Part shown: positions 47,582 through 55,665 of the stretch, in pieces
How the letters are laid out: every line of letters begins with the position of its first letter
Position numbering within the stretch: position 1 is the stretch's first letter
Assembly: GCA_001803235.1 (NCBI GenBank)
Contig: MHBL01000007.1
Coordinates: forward strand, 1 to 55,665
Direction of reading: 5' to 3'
DNA length: 55,665 nucleotides
Source: Lentisphaerae bacterium RIFOXYA12_64_32
GTDB taxonomy: Bacteria > Verrucomicrobiota > Lentisphaeria > Oligosphaerales > YB12-FULL-65-16
Translations under genes and position numbers: made by a program
Notes under the pieces: model-generated
What the model was told of the DNA's origin: nothing
Database searches by the model: none
The model's input: only the letters and a program-made list of their open reading frames with translations

Positions 47582-48418
47582 ATGAAGAAGCGACTGGCGT
47601 TGGTCGGTGCGCACCCGGACGACTGTGATATCCTCGGCAGCGGTCTGGCCATGAAGTACCGGGAACTGGACTGGGCCGTGTTGTTCGTGTCCATGGCGAA
47701 CGGCGACGCCGGCCACCACGAGATGTCGCGCCCGGCATTGGCGGCGCGGCGGAAGCGCGAGACGGAAGCGGTCGCCGCACGGCTTGGCATCGAGTACGTG
47801 GTGATGCCGACATCCGACTGCGAGGTCGTCCCGAGCCTGGAGCAGCGTTGGGCGCTGTTGCGGTTGCTGCGTCGATTCGCCCCGGACCTGGTCATCACGC
47901 ACCACGCCGCGGACTACCACCCGGACCACCGGTACACCTCGCAATTGGTGGGGGATGTGTCGTACTTGCTCAAGGTGCCGCACTGCTGCCCGGACGTGCC
48001 GGCACTGCGCAAGGACACAATGCACGCGTTCTTCCACGCTTGGCGCGATACCGTGCGGCCCGACGCATTCTGTGTGGCGCTCGACATCGATGCGCTCTGG
48101 TCGCGGAAACTGCAGGTCCTGGCGCAGCACGAGTCACAGTTCTTCGAGTGGCTGCCGTGGGTTGGCGGCGGGGACATGAGTTCGGTTCCTCCCGCCGCCG
48201 ACACGAAGGCCCGTGTGGACTTCCTCGACGCCCAGCGCAGTCCGGCGTTTGTCCGGACCGCGGACCTGTACCGGGACCGGCTGTGCGAGCTGTACGGGCC
48301 GGAGCGGGGGTGTCGTGTCGGCAAGGCGGAGGCGTTTGTGAGTGCGCCGTTCCCGACCTCGCTCAGCGACGGCAACTGGCGGGACCTGTTCCCGTTCCTG
48401 ACCGGAGCGGATGCGTGA
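47582..48418 (+). CDS. PIG-L/LmbE-type deacetylase
   Basis: 278 residues. LALVGAHPDDCDILGSGLAM (5-24) contains the A-H-P-D-D zinc/catalytic motif and HHAADYHPDHRYTSQLVGD (107-125) the second zinc histidine with its partner. The family removes acetyl groups from N-acetylglucosamine-type units (as in GPI, mycothiol or bacillithiol synthesis) or from glycan breakdown products. There is no signal peptide, so it is cytoplasmic. It lies in the same direction as the Gfo/Idh gene 168 bases downstream, suggesting deacetylation followed by oxidation of an amino sugar; this is inference. Confidence 0.9.
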   Translation: MKKRLALVGAHPDDCDILGSGLAMKYRELDWAVLFVSMANGDAGHHEMSRPALAARRKRETEAVAARLGIEYVVMPTSDCEVVPSLEQRWALLRLLRRFAPDLVITHHAADYHPDHRYTSQLVGDVSYLLKVPHCCPDVPALRKDTMHAFFHAWRDTVRPDAFCVALDIDALWSRKLQVLAQHESQFFEWLPWVGGGDMSSVPPAADTKARVDFLDAQRSPAFVRTADLYRDRLCELYGPERGCRVGKAEAFVSAPFPTSLSDGNWRDLFPFLTGADA

Positions 48419-48508
48419 GCGGCGCGAGGCGGGCTGGCGGCCCGTTGATGCCGGTCCCGCCGGCCACGCCTGCGGGAATGTGCTTTCCCGGTTGAAGGCT
48501 GAATGCCA

Positions 48509-48540
48509 TGGGTCACTGAGTCACGGCGTCATTGCGTCAC
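48509..48540. repeat. degenerate GTCACTGAG phrase repeat
   Basis: Three near copies of GTCAC(T/G)GAG/GTCATTGCGTCAC stand between the LmbE and Gfo/Idh genes. They are the inverse of the phrase upstream of the DegT gene. Confidence 0.45.
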
Positions 48541-48585
48541 AACCAGGACCTGCTCCGCGGCATGCTGGCACAGGAGTAACGCACG

Positions 48586-49602
48586 ATGAGCAGCGACACC
48601 ATTCGGGTCGGGATTATCGGTTGCGGGATGATCACGCAGCGCAGTCATGCGCCGGGGTTTGCGAAGGTCGGCGGGGTGACGATCACCGCGCTGTGCGATC
48701 CGGTCGCCGAGAACGCGGTCAAGGTGCAGAAAGAGCATGCGCCCGACGCGCGGCTGTTTTCCGACTGGCGTGAACTGCTCAAGGCCGGCTTGGTTGATGC
48801 GGTCTCCGTCGCCACGCCGGTCTACCTGCATGCCCCCATGAGCGTTGCCGCGCTGGAGGCGGGGTGTCACGTGCTGTGCGAGAAACCCATGGCCATGTCG
48901 AGCGCCGAGGCGACAGGCATGCTCGCGGCGGCGCGCCAGGCGGGAAAGGTGCTGCAGCTCAACCTGTCGCGGCGCTACGATCCGTTCTACCAGACCATTG
49001 CCAAGCTCATCGCCGACGGGCGGTTGGGCGAACTCCGGCACATTCGCGCTATCCGCATGCACACCGGCGCGCCCGACCAGGGCTGGTCCCCGACGGGAAC
49101 GTGGTTTGTCTCGAAGAAGCACGGCGGCGGCATTGTCGGCGACATCGGCGTGCATGTGGGTGATATGATGCTGTGGTACTTCGGCGCGGTTGAAAGCATC
49201 AGCGCGGTCACGGCGACGCGGCGGTCGGACATCGACGTGGAGGACAACGCCACCGCGCTGTTCCGCTTCCGCAGCGGCGCCACCGGACTGCTCGAACTGA
49301 GCTGGACCAGCGCTGTGAACCGCATGTGCTTCGAGATCCACGGCAGTGACGGCATCCTGCTGGGCGCCGCGCCGGGCGAGGGGCTGCAGATCCTCCGGAA
49401 ACAGGGCACGCCGGAGCAGATCCCGCCGACTCAGTACCTTCAGGGTGTCAAGAACAGCTTCCAGTGCTTCGCCGACGCCATCCGCGGCATCGCGTCGTCG
49501 CCCGCGCCGGGCGAAGTCGGCTGCGCCATCCAGGTCGTGCTCGACGCCATCCGCGAGTCGGGCCGGAATGGCGGCCGGCAGGTCGCCATCGCCGCGGGGT
49601 GA
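48586..49602 (+). CDS. Gfo/Idh/MocA family oxidoreductase
   Basis: 338 residues, AGGAG 9 bases before the ATG. VGIIGCGMITQRSHAPGFAK is the cofactor loop, EKP is at 99-101 (VLCEKPMAMSSAEA), and KKHGGGIVGDIGVHVGDMML gives the active site with the histidine of G-V-H. RYDPFYQTIAKLI is typical of the UDP-GlcNAc or myo-inositol dehydrogenase-like branch. It is probably co-transcribed with the LmbE gene. The substrate is not known. Confidence 0.93.
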   Translation: MSSDTIRVGIIGCGMITQRSHAPGFAKVGGVTITALCDPVAENAVKVQKEHAPDARLFSDWRELLKAGLVDAVSVATPVYLHAPMSVAALEAGCHVLCEKPMAMSSAEATGMLAAARQAGKVLQLNLSRRYDPFYQTIAKLIADGRLGELRHIRAIRMHTGAPDQGWSPTGTWFVSKKHGGGIVGDIGVHVGDMMLWYFGAVESISAVTATRRSDIDVEDNATALFRFRSGATGLLELSWTSAVNRMCFEIHGSDGILLGAAPGEGLQILRKQGTPEQIPPTQYLQGVKNSFQCFADAIRGIASSPAPGEVGCAIQVVLDAIRESGRNGGRQVAIAAG

Positions 49603-49684
49603 TCCACAATCCACAATCTGCCGGTTCGGACTCCCCTCGGAACCCGTAGATGGGGGCTCCGGGAAGACCGTTGCGTTCGGGGTT

Positions 49685-49760
49685 CGTAGTTCCGCCTTCA
49701 GGCGGTCTGGGTTCCCCTTGGCCAAGCGTGACCGGGACCGCGTGAACGCGGGACTACGAG
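49685..49760. repeat. palindromic repeat (GTAGTTCCGC type)
   Basis: CGTAGTTCCGCCTTCAGGCGG at the left and CCGCGTGAACGCGGGACTACG at the right are imperfectly complementary. Each arm is also a small hairpin. A degraded copy is at 12778-12845. The gap 49603-50012 shows no gene; 49840-50000 is the leader of the next gene. Confidence 0.6.
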
Positions 49761-50012
49761 CCTCCCGCTGCAGCCCACATGTGCGCCTGCGGGGACTGGC
49801 CCGTGGCGAGTCGCCGGAACGTGGCCTGTTCTCCGTTGGCCGCCTTCTCCCCGCCCTATCGCTTTGGCCAGATTGTGCGCATTTTTGGCGCGGGTGTCAA
49901 GGAAAGTCGGCTGAAGCACGGGCATGTTACGCTCATTGCGGTAGCGGGCCATGCCGCGGTGGCACTGCCGCGGCGGCACTGGTGGCGGCGACAACCCGGA
50001 GGAGGTCGAAAC

Positions 50013-52844
50013 ATGCGGTCTGGCAGCGTGCGCACAGCGGTGAACCGGTGTGGCGTGTGGGGCATGGCCCGTGTCGGGCTTTTGGCGGGGGTGGTTATGC
50101 TGGCCAGCGCGCAGGCGGCGGTGCTGCAGGAGTGGAGCTTCAAACAGGACGGCAACACCCTTGGCTGGACCGAGAAGGTCAGCGACGTGACTGACCTGGC
50201 GGCGACCGGCGGCGCGCTGCACGGCCGCATCACCGGCAAGGACCCGTGGGTCACCAGTCCGCGGTTTGCGATCCCCGCAAAACTGTTCCAGCGCGTCGAG
50301 TTTCGCATGCGGGCGAACCTGGGCGGTCTCGGCCAGGTGTACTGGACGCACACGACGGAGAGCCAGTACGGCGGGTTTGAGCCTGGGAAGGCCACGTCGA
50401 TCACGTTTGTGGGCGACGGCGAGTGGCACGAGTACTCGATCATGCCTGTCTGGCACAAGGAGGGCGAGATCATCCTCCTGCGCCTCGACTTCCCGAGTCT
50501 GCCGGATGGCGATGCGACCGTTCGCACGTTTGACCTTGAGTGGCTGCGGATCACGGACGGCGATGTTGTGGTGCAAGAGGGCAAGACGGACTGGACGTTC
50601 ATGGCCGGCCCGGACGGGTGGACTCCGGTGGACAAGGCGCAGTTGGCACAAGGCCCTGACGGGTTGACGGTGCGGGACGGGGCGATGCGCAGTCCGCCGT
50701 TGAAGTTTGCCGCCGCGGAGTACGCGTGGTTTTCCTGCGACGTGACCTGCGGCAAGGGTGCGTGCGGGGTGATCGAGTGGGTGTCCTCCGAGTCCGCGAA
50801 GCTGTGTTCGCGGTCGTTCTACCTGCGCGGTGACGGCGGCGCCAGTACGTGCACCCTGGACATGTCGAGTGAAGAGGGCTGGGCCGGCGACATCCTGATG
50901 CTGCAGTTTGCGCCGGACACCGGGCCGAGTGCGGCGGGGACCGTGCGGCGTTTGGGGTTTGCGCACGAGGCGCCGAAGACGGTGGAACTGGAAGTCCTGT
51001 ACGCGGGGTTCCAGGAAGGCGTGAACCGGGCTGGTGGTACACATCCGTTCATCATCCAGTTCCGGAACTGGGGCGGTCAGCCTGCCGCAGGCCTGCGGAT
51101 CAAGGACCTGTCGGTGCCCGAAGGTCTGCGCCTGCCCGACGGCGACGCCTGGCGGAGTGTCAGTCTCATTCGCGAGTCGGAGTATGGGGTACATACCTTG
51201 ATGTTGCCTTCCACTGCGCCGGTCAAGGGTGACGTTGTGGTCACGCTCGAGGGGCCTGGGGCGCCGGTTGAGCCGATCCGGGCCGCGGTCGAGGTTACGC
51301 CGGCCCTGGGGTTGCCCAAGGCCGACTACGTGCCGGTGCCCAAGCCGGTTCCCTGCGACTACGAGATTGGCGCGTATTACTTCCCGGGCTGGTCTTCCTA
51401 CAGCAGGTGGCACCCGGTGCAGCGTGTCGGGCCGGTGCGTAAGCCCGTGCTGGGTTGGTACGACGAGGCGAACCCGGAGTGCGTGGACTGGCAGATCAAG
51501 TGGGCGGTGGAGAACGGTATCAAGTTCTTCATGGTCGACTGGTACTGGAACCGGGGCGGGCGCCACCTCGAACACTGGGTTCAAAGCTTCGGCAAAGCGC
51601 GGTACCGCAGCTATCTGAAGTGGTGCGTCATGTGGGCGAATCACAATCCGAAGAAGAGCCATGACGAGGCCGATCAGCGCGCCGTCACCCAGTACTGGCT
51701 CGACAACTGCTTCAACATGCCCGAGTACTACCGCATCAACGACCAGCCGGTGGTCATCATGTGGAGTCCCAGCCTCATGCGTACGGATATGGCCGGTCAG
51801 GGCGGCGCCCAACGCTTGCTCGATATCTCCCGCGACATGGCCAAGGCGGCCGGGTACAAGGGCATCTACTTCATCGCCATGAAGTTTCCGGAGCACAGCA
51901 CGGAACCATCCCTGATCACGCAACTGAAGGACGAGGGCTACGACATGACCGCGATTTACCACTACATGGACCCGGGCGAGAAGGCGCGCGGCCGCAAGTG
52001 GGTCCCGTTCGAGCAGGTCGTGGAGTCGTCGCTGCCGTTCATGGAGGCGCTGAAGAAGACGGACATCCTTCCGTTCCTTCCCAACATGTCGACGGGGTGG
52101 GACTCGCGGCCGTGGCACGGCGACAAATCGACCGTCATTTACGGCCGCACGACACCGCTGTTTCGCAAGATCTGCGAGGATACGAAGAAATTCGCGGATG
52201 CGAACGGCGTTCGCATCCTCTCGTTGGGCCCGCTCAACGAGTGGGGCGAGGGCTCGTACCTGGAGCCGTGTACAGAGTTCGGGTTCTCGATGTACGAAGC
52301 TGTCCGTGACGTGTTCTGCCGCAAGCCCGCCGAGGGCTGGCCGGTGAACGTGGGGCCGACGGACGTCGGTCGCGGGCCGTACGACCTGCCCCTGCCGTGG
52401 AACCTGGCGGCGACGGCCTGGGACTTCCGCGACAAGCAGCAGTGGTGGCAGGCCAGCGGCGCGAAGGAGGAGCCGGCGCTCACCCCCGAGGGCATGGCGT
52501 TCACCACCGCCGGCAAGGATCCGGTCACGAGCTGGGCCTGCATCGAGCCCCTGGCGGCCACAGAGTGGCCGTTCATGGTTGTCCGCATGAAGGCCGAGTC
52601 GCCTGAACCCGGCAAGGACGGCGGGCAGTTGTTCTGGGGCACATCGGCCGCGCCGCGCCACTCCGAACCCGCCAGTGTGCGGTTCGACCTGATCTGCGAT
52701 GGTGCGTTCCACGACTACGTGCTCGACCTCAAGGCGAACCGGCTTTGGAAAGGCCGGGTACAGAGTCTGCGCTTCGACCCCTCGTCGCGACGTGACGTGC
52801 GGTTGACCCTCGAAAGCCTGCGCCTCAGCCGCGACGGGAAGTGA
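50013..52844 (+). CDS. large secreted WbsX/GH99-like protein
   Basis: 943 residues from the ATG at 50013 (GGAGGAGG 7 bases upstream); the frame runs back to 49779 without sense. A signal segment follows (RVGLLAGVVMLASAQAA). Residues about 35-440 are beta-sandwich carbohydrate-binding-like modules. Residues about 450-770 match the WbsX/GH99-like TIM barrel: GAYYFPGWSSYSRWHPVQRV, KFFMVDWYWNRGGR, DQPVVIMWSP and GPLNEWGEGSYLEPC. The last carries the N-E-W-x-E-G motif whose glutamate is expected to be catalytic. The C-terminal 150 residues are another sandwich. GH99 enzymes are endo-mannosidases; WbsX proteins often act on cell-surface glycans. The substrate is open. Confidence 0.85.
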   Translation: MRSGSVRTAVNRCGVWGMARVGLLAGVVMLASAQAAVLQEWSFKQDGNTLGWTEKVSDVTDLAATGGALHGRITGKDPWVTSPRFAIPAKLFQRVEFRMRANLGGLGQVYWTHTTESQYGGFEPGKATSITFVGDGEWHEYSIMPVWHKEGEIILLRLDFPSLPDGDATVRTFDLEWLRITDGDVVVQEGKTDWTFMAGPDGWTPVDKAQLAQGPDGLTVRDGAMRSPPLKFAAAEYAWFSCDVTCGKGACGVIEWVSSESAKLCSRSFYLRGDGGASTCTLDMSSEEGWAGDILMLQFAPDTGPSAAGTVRRLGFAHEAPKTVELEVLYAGFQEGVNRAGGTHPFIIQFRNWGGQPAAGLRIKDLSVPEGLRLPDGDAWRSVSLIRESEYGVHTLMLPSTAPVKGDVVVTLEGPGAPVEPIRAAVEVTPALGLPKADYVPVPKPVPCDYEIGAYYFPGWSSYSRWHPVQRVGPVRKPVLGWYDEANPECVDWQIKWAVENGIKFFMVDWYWNRGGRHLEHWVQSFGKARYRSYLKWCVMWANHNPKKSHDEADQRAVTQYWLDNCFNMPEYYRINDQPVVIMWSPSLMRTDMAGQGGAQRLLDISRDMAKAAGYKGIYFIAMKFPEHSTEPSLITQLKDEGYDMTAIYHYMDPGEKARGRKWVPFEQVVESSLPFMEALKKTDILPFLPNMSTGWDSRPWHGDKSTVIYGRTTPLFRKICEDTKKFADANGVRILSLGPLNEWGEGSYLEPCTEFGFSMYEAVRDVFCRKPAEGWPVNVGPTDVGRGPYDLPLPWNLAATAWDFRDKQQWWQASGAKEEPALTPEGMAFTTAGKDPVTSWACIEPLAATEWPFMVVRMKAESPEPGKDGGQLFWGTSAAPRHSEPASVRFDLICDGAFHDYVLDLKANRLWKGRVQSLRFDPSSRRDVRLTLESLRLSRDGK

Positions 52845-52912
52845 GCGGCCGCGGCCGCCCCGGATGCCGCTCAACTCAGGCCGACCTTACCGCTTTCGGG
52901 GAGGCAGCTCCC

Positions 52913-52938
52913 TGGAGCGCCCGCGTCCCCGCGGGCCG
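52913..52938. repeat. single arm of the 27-bp inverted repeat
   Basis: TGGAGCGCCCGCGTCCCCGC and onward matches one arm of 34390-34467 with one change. It stands alone between the convergent WbsX and GH4 genes. Confidence 0.5.
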
Positions 52939-52994
52939 GCTTGGGGCATGCCTGGTGTTGCACCCCGCCATACGACAGACCCTCACGCCCTTTC

Positions 52995-54290
52995 TCATGG
53001 CCAGTCGGACGTGTAGTCCCGGTTCTCGGCAAACAGCTCGTCGACCATGGCGCGAAGCCGTGGCAGCGTGAGAATGGCGCCGGTGAGCGGGTCGGCCTGC
53101 ACGGCCTGCCGGATCAGGTTCCGGTCCTTGCGCAACGCTCCCAGCACGGCCAGTTCTTGCACGGAAATGTGCGGCATCATTACGGCCGCCAGTTGCGGCG
53201 GGATGCGCCCGACACGGCAGGGCTGGATACCGTTCCGGTCGACGACGCACGGGACTTCCACCATGGCCTGGGACGGCAGGTTCTCGATCAGGCCGCGATT
53301 GGGGACGTTGCCGTAGATCAGGCCGCGCGTTCCGGTCTCCAGGGAATGGATGATCCCCGCGCCGTACTCGTTGCTGCGCTGGTAGCGGATGGCAACCTTC
53401 CCGGCCAGTATGTCCTCGGCCTCCCTGACGCGCACTTCGAAGCAGTGCGAGTCGTTCTTGTACCCGGTGTACGTCGGCACGGCGTAGTAATCGATCAGTT
53501 CCTGGGTCTTGCGGAACCAGGCCGAGTACTCGGACTGGTGATCCGCGCCCTCGGCCGGGAAGTGGCCCAGTGCCTCGAGCAGTTCGAACCGGACCCGCTC
53601 GCGGGGCGATTTTTCGATGACGCGTGGGGCCGCGGCGAGCAGATCGGGGTAGAGATCGCGGCCCTTGTGCCGCAGCGTGAGATAGAAGTTGACGTGATTG
53701 ATCCCGCCGGCGGTGTAGTCGATCTCCTTGCCCGGAATACCGAGCCAGTTGGCGAACGAGTACTCGGCCGTGCCCTGGATGCTGTGGCACAGGCCGACGG
53801 TGCGCGCGTGCCCCATTTCGTTCAGCGTCCAGGTGTTCATGGCCATAGGATTGGCATAGTTGAGGACCCACGCCTGTGGCGCGACGTCGCGCAGGTTCCG
53901 GGCGAGTTCCTGCAGCACGGGCGAAGTGCGGACTTCGCGGAATACGGCGCCCGGCCCAACCGTGTCGCTGATCGACTGGCAGACCCCGTATCGCGCCGGG
54001 ATTTCCACATCGGTGCGGTAGTGGTCGTAACCCCCGACCATGATCGTGATGATGACGTAGTGCGCGCCATCCAGCGCCTGGCGCTGGTTGAGCGTCCACT
54101 CCACGCTGGCCGGAACCTTGCGGTCCGCAATGATTTTGCTCACCAGCCGCGCCGTTCTCTCGACGCGCTCCTGGTTGATGTCCATCAGGCAGAAGTGCGT
54201 CTCCTCCAACTCGGGGTAGCTGAGGATGTCGATCACCATCTCGCGGACAAACTTGGCGCTGCCGCCACCGATCAGGGTTACCTTGCGCAT
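52995..54290 (-). CDS. family 4 glycosidase, probably alpha-galactosidase
   Basis: 431 residues, full length for GH4. VTLIGGGSAKFVREMV (4-19) binds NAD. NYANPMAMNTW (144-154), the subtype motif CHSIQGT (168-174) and GGINHVNF (195-202) place Cys168 and His199 as metal ligands. CHS(V/I)Q is the mark of the MelA-type alpha-galactosidase branch, so alpha-galactosides are the likely substrates. GH4 enzymes use a redox-elimination mechanism with NAD and manganese. There is no signal peptide; it acts in the cytoplasm. The gene lies 165 bases after a LacI gene and probably shares its transcript. Confidence 0.9.
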   Translation of the reverse strand: MRKVTLIGGGSAKFVREMVIDILSYPELEETHFCLMDINQERVERTARLVSKIIADRKVPASVEWTLNQRQALDGAHYVIITIMVGGYDHYRTDVEIPARYGVCQSISDTVGPGAVFREVRTSPVLQELARNLRDVAPQAWVLNYANPMAMNTWTLNEMGHARTVGLCHSIQGTAEYSFANWLGIPGKEIDYTAGGINHVNFYLTLRHKGRDLYPDLLAAAPRVIEKSPRERVRFELLEALGHFPAEGADHQSEYSAWFRKTQELIDYYAVPTYTGYKNDSHCFEVRVREAEDILAGKVAIRYQRSNEYGAGIIHSLETGTRGLIYGNVPNRGLIENLPSQAMVEVPCVVDRNGIQPCRVGRIPPQLAAVMMPHISVQELAVLGALRKDRNLIRQAVQADPLTGAILTLPRLRAMVDELFAENRDYTSDWP

Positions 54291-54301
54291 GTGTGACTCC
54301 T

Positions 54302-54430
54302 TTCGGGTGTCGGGGTTCAGGGTTCAGGGGGCAGGTGTCGGGGGGCTCGAACTCATCGAGAGCATCGAGTTCATCGAAATCATCGGGGTGACTGGATTCT
54401 CTGACCTGAAACCCGAAACCTGCACACCGA
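54302..54430. repeat. degenerate phrase repeats between LacI and GH4 genes
   Basis: 54302-54340 carries GGGTTCAGGGTTCAGG and GTGTCGGGG phrases. 54348-54385 has TCATCGA(G/A) units, and 54399-54426 the inverse phrase CCTGAAACCCGAAACC. The gap has no gene. Confidence 0.6.
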
Positions 54431-54455
54431 AAACTCTGCCATCCCGCACGCGCCG

Positions 54456-55454
54456 TCAGGCCGCCCGGCTCCGCCCGCGGCGTGGCGGTTGGGTGCTGTC
54501 GCCGCAACGGAGTTGGCACGGGATGGGTGCGATCTCCGCCGGTGCGGCGCCGCGCACCAGGCCCACGATCGTGTCGAACGCCGTGCGGGCCAGGGCTGCC
54601 GCATCGAACACGGCGGTCGTCAGCCCGATGCGCAGTCTGTCGTCGTCGCCGTCGAACCCGGCCAGGCGAACCTGCGCGGGCACCGCGATCTTCTGCCGCT
54701 GCAACCGGTGCCAGAGGTCCACCGCGCCCTGGTCATTGGAACAGAAGATCGCGCTGCCTGGCCGGCGTGCGAACTCCGCCAGGTCGCCATCGCTGAGTGT
54801 GTCGGTGAAGCGGGCCGTGAACGTCGATGCCGGCCGGCCAGCGCACCACGTGGCGTGGGCGGTCTCGCGACGCTCGTCGTGCCCGAGGTGGTCGCGCCGG
54901 ACCTGGACGAACAGAAGCCGCTTCGCCCCCACCTCGCACAGGTGCGCGGTTACGGCCTGCGCGCCGCCGCGGTTGTCGATCCGGAGGCAGGGCATCGTTG
55001 CGCCCAGGTAGCTCGGATGGTTCGGGTCCAGCACCACGACCGGCCGCTGGAACCGCTGCAACTCGGCCGCCCGTTCCGCCGGCACATCGCCCCAGACCAG
55101 GACGCCGTCGGGCAGGAACGGGTACTGGTTGTCCTCCGCCGGGGCCCACGCCATGCCGGGAAGGATGTGAAACGCGAGCTGCTCCTGCGCGCAGCGCTCG
55201 GCCAGCACCTGCACCGTGCGCACCGCCGCCTGGCTGCCCAGCGTCTCGAACGATGCCGGAATGACCAGGCCGATCACGCCCGCTTGGCGTGTGCGGAGCT
55301 GCCGCGCCGCCAGGTTCGGCCGGTACCCGAGCCGGCGCGCCGCCTCGTGCACCCGCGTCCGCGTCGCGGCGGAAATCTTCGGACTGTTCCGCAACGCCAG
55401 CGATACGCTGGACTTGTCCAGCCCCAACTCCTTCGCCAGTTCATCGAGCGTCAT
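54456..55454 (-). CDS. LacI family transcriptional regulator
   Basis: 332 residues. The N-terminal helix-turn-helix is LDELAKELGLDKSSVSLALR and the hinge region reads RPNLAARQLRTRQAG. The effector domain follows (GVIGLVIPASFETLGSQAAV, DGVLVWGDVPAERAAELQRF, AIFCSNDQGAVDLWHRLQ). It should respond to a sugar from the GH4 pathway and repress itself and the GH4 gene downstream. The ATG overlaps a CCGG palindrome that resembles an operator half, and the promoter and main operator lie just upstream. The C-terminus is arginine-rich. Confidence 0.94.
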   Translation of the reverse strand: MTLDELAKELGLDKSSVSLALRNSPKISAATRTRVHEAARRLGYRPNLAARQLRTRQAGVIGLVIPASFETLGSQAAVRTVQVLAERCAQEQLAFHILPGMAWAPAEDNQYPFLPDGVLVWGDVPAERAAELQRFQRPVVVLDPNHPSYLGATMPCLRIDNRGGAQAVTAHLCEVGAKRLLFVQVRRDHLGHDERRETAHATWCAGRPASTFTARFTDTLSDGDLAEFARRPGSAIFCSNDQGAVDLWHRLQRQKIAVPAQVRLAGFDGDDDRLRIGLTTAVFDAAALARTAFDTIVGLVRGAAPAEIAPIPCQLRCGDSTQPPRRGRSRAA

Positions 55455-55475
55455 AACCGGTTGACCCTTCGCAAT

Positions 55476-55487
55476 TCAATCGATTGA
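55476..55487 (-). promoter_or_regulatory. LacI-type operator, perfect palindrome
   Basis: TCAATCGATTGA is a perfect 12-bp palindrome with central CG, lying between the -10 box and the LacI start codon, 22 bases from the latter. A second, AACCGGTT (55455-55462), abuts the ATG. It is one of two operator-like sites in the window with the wording TCAAYCGATT. Confidence 0.65.
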
Positions 55488-55491
55488 CTTA

Positions 55492-55520
55492 ATCATACAG
55501 CGCGGCTGCAAGGTTGTCAA
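55492..55520 (-). promoter_or_regulatory. strong sigma-70 promoter of the LacI-GH4 unit
   Basis: Minus strand: TTGACA (55515-55520), exactly 17 bp, TATGAT (55492-55497). The operator starts 4 bases after the -10, over the expected start of transcription. Confidence 0.75.
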
Positions 55521-55616
55521 GCGACGAGGACCATCGCGGGGCGCATGTCAGCTCCGTAGGGGCGGGCGCCGTCTGCGTGCATTGTGCCTGAGTCCCGGCT
55601 TCAGCCGGAAGCCTCG

Positions 55617-55660
55617 GCGAGCTTCAGCGAGCCGTGCGCCGACCGCTCGCTGAAGCTCGC
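55617..55660. repeat. perfect 16-bp inverted repeat at the window end
   Basis: GCGAGCTTCAGCGAGC (55617-55632) and its complement (55645-55660) surround a 12-base loop. Related palindromes are at 7082-7127 and 38417-38435. No gene is seen after 55454. Confidence 0.7.
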
Positions 55661-55665
55661 TGCCA

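Noticed and set aside
49698..52874. 1,058-codon open frame antisense to the WbsX-like gene
   Set aside because: It has shadow composition with no recognisable domain. The plus-strand gene has a ribosome site, signal peptide and domain matches.

Overview
The window is a GC-rich bacterial chromosome segment with about 34 intact protein genes, one tRNA gene and a few gene remnants. Coding density is moderate, and the gaps are filled with palindromic and transposon-like repeats. The gene content (Gfo/Idh/MocA oxidoreductases, uroporphyrinogen-decarboxylase-like proteins, LacI regulators, a heparinase-type lyase, a WbsX/GH99-like protein, ADP-ribosylglycohydrolase and LmbE/YdjC deacetylases) resembles glycan-specialised members of the PVC group (Lentisphaerota, Kiritimatiellota, Planctomycetota) or Hydrogenedentota/Armatimonadota. 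This placement is inference from gene content; there is no rRNA or phylogenetic marker here to settle it. No phage genes, CRISPR array, transposase or plasmid functions were seen.

Layout. 0-13.6 kb is mostly single genes: a secreted Cache-domain protein, an ADP-ribosylglycohydrolase with a large extra C-terminal region, dihydroxy-acid dehydratase (ilvD), a small lipoprotein, tRNA-Ser(GCU), a secreted protein with two AttH/CrtC-type lipocalin modules, a glycine-rich RRM RNA-binding protein with a textbook terminator, a Cys-rich zinc-ribbon protein, a DUF4432 aldose-epimerase-like protein and a GNAT acetyltransferase. 14.0-15.0 kb is a plus-strand Gfo/Idh/MocA dehydrogenase. 15.2-30.8 kb is a minus-strand cluster headed by a LacI regulator. 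In transcription order it holds a deleted alcohol-dehydrogenase remnant, an SDR epimerase, a Gfo/Idh gene, a VOC protein, a deleted sugar-phosphate-isomerase remnant, two URO-D-like proteins, four Gfo/Idh genes, an HpcH/HpaI aldolase, a further Gfo/Idh gene and a DegT aminotransferase. 31.3-34.0 kb is a lutC-(lutB-lutA fusion) lactate-oxidation operon. 34.5-38.1 kb has a parallel beta-helix protein and a membrane-anchored YdjC deacetylase. 38.6-42.6 kb is a potA-potB-potCD polyamine-type ABC transporter. 42.9-47.0 kb is a 1,335-residue heparinase II/III-type lyase. 47.6-55.5 kb has an LmbE deacetylase, a Gfo/Idh gene, a large WbsX/GH99-like protein and a LacI-GH4 alpha-galactosidase pair.

How the parts fit (inference). 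Secreted lyases and hydrolases open and trim a complex, possibly acidic or N-acetylated, polysaccharide. Deacetylases, the GH4 enzyme and NAD-dependent Gfo/Idh enzymes then process the sugars, the aldolase and DegT enzymes act on intermediates, and the Lut complex oxidises lactate. Each of the two LacI genes has a near-consensus sigma-70 promoter (TTGACA, 17 bp, TATAGT or TATGAT) followed directly by an operator-like palindrome sharing the core TCAAYCGATT, which suggests autoregulation and perhaps a shared or related operator code.

The strongest unexpected signal is in the intergenic DNA. Three 156-bp elements have matching 17-bp terminal inverted repeats and each is flanked by a 9-bp direct repeat. 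At least two further families have 8-10-bp duplications, one nested inside another repeat. No transposase that could move them lies in the window. Degenerate 7-9-bp phrase repeats, including a run of exactly 20 heptamers, occupy several gene boundaries of the cluster.
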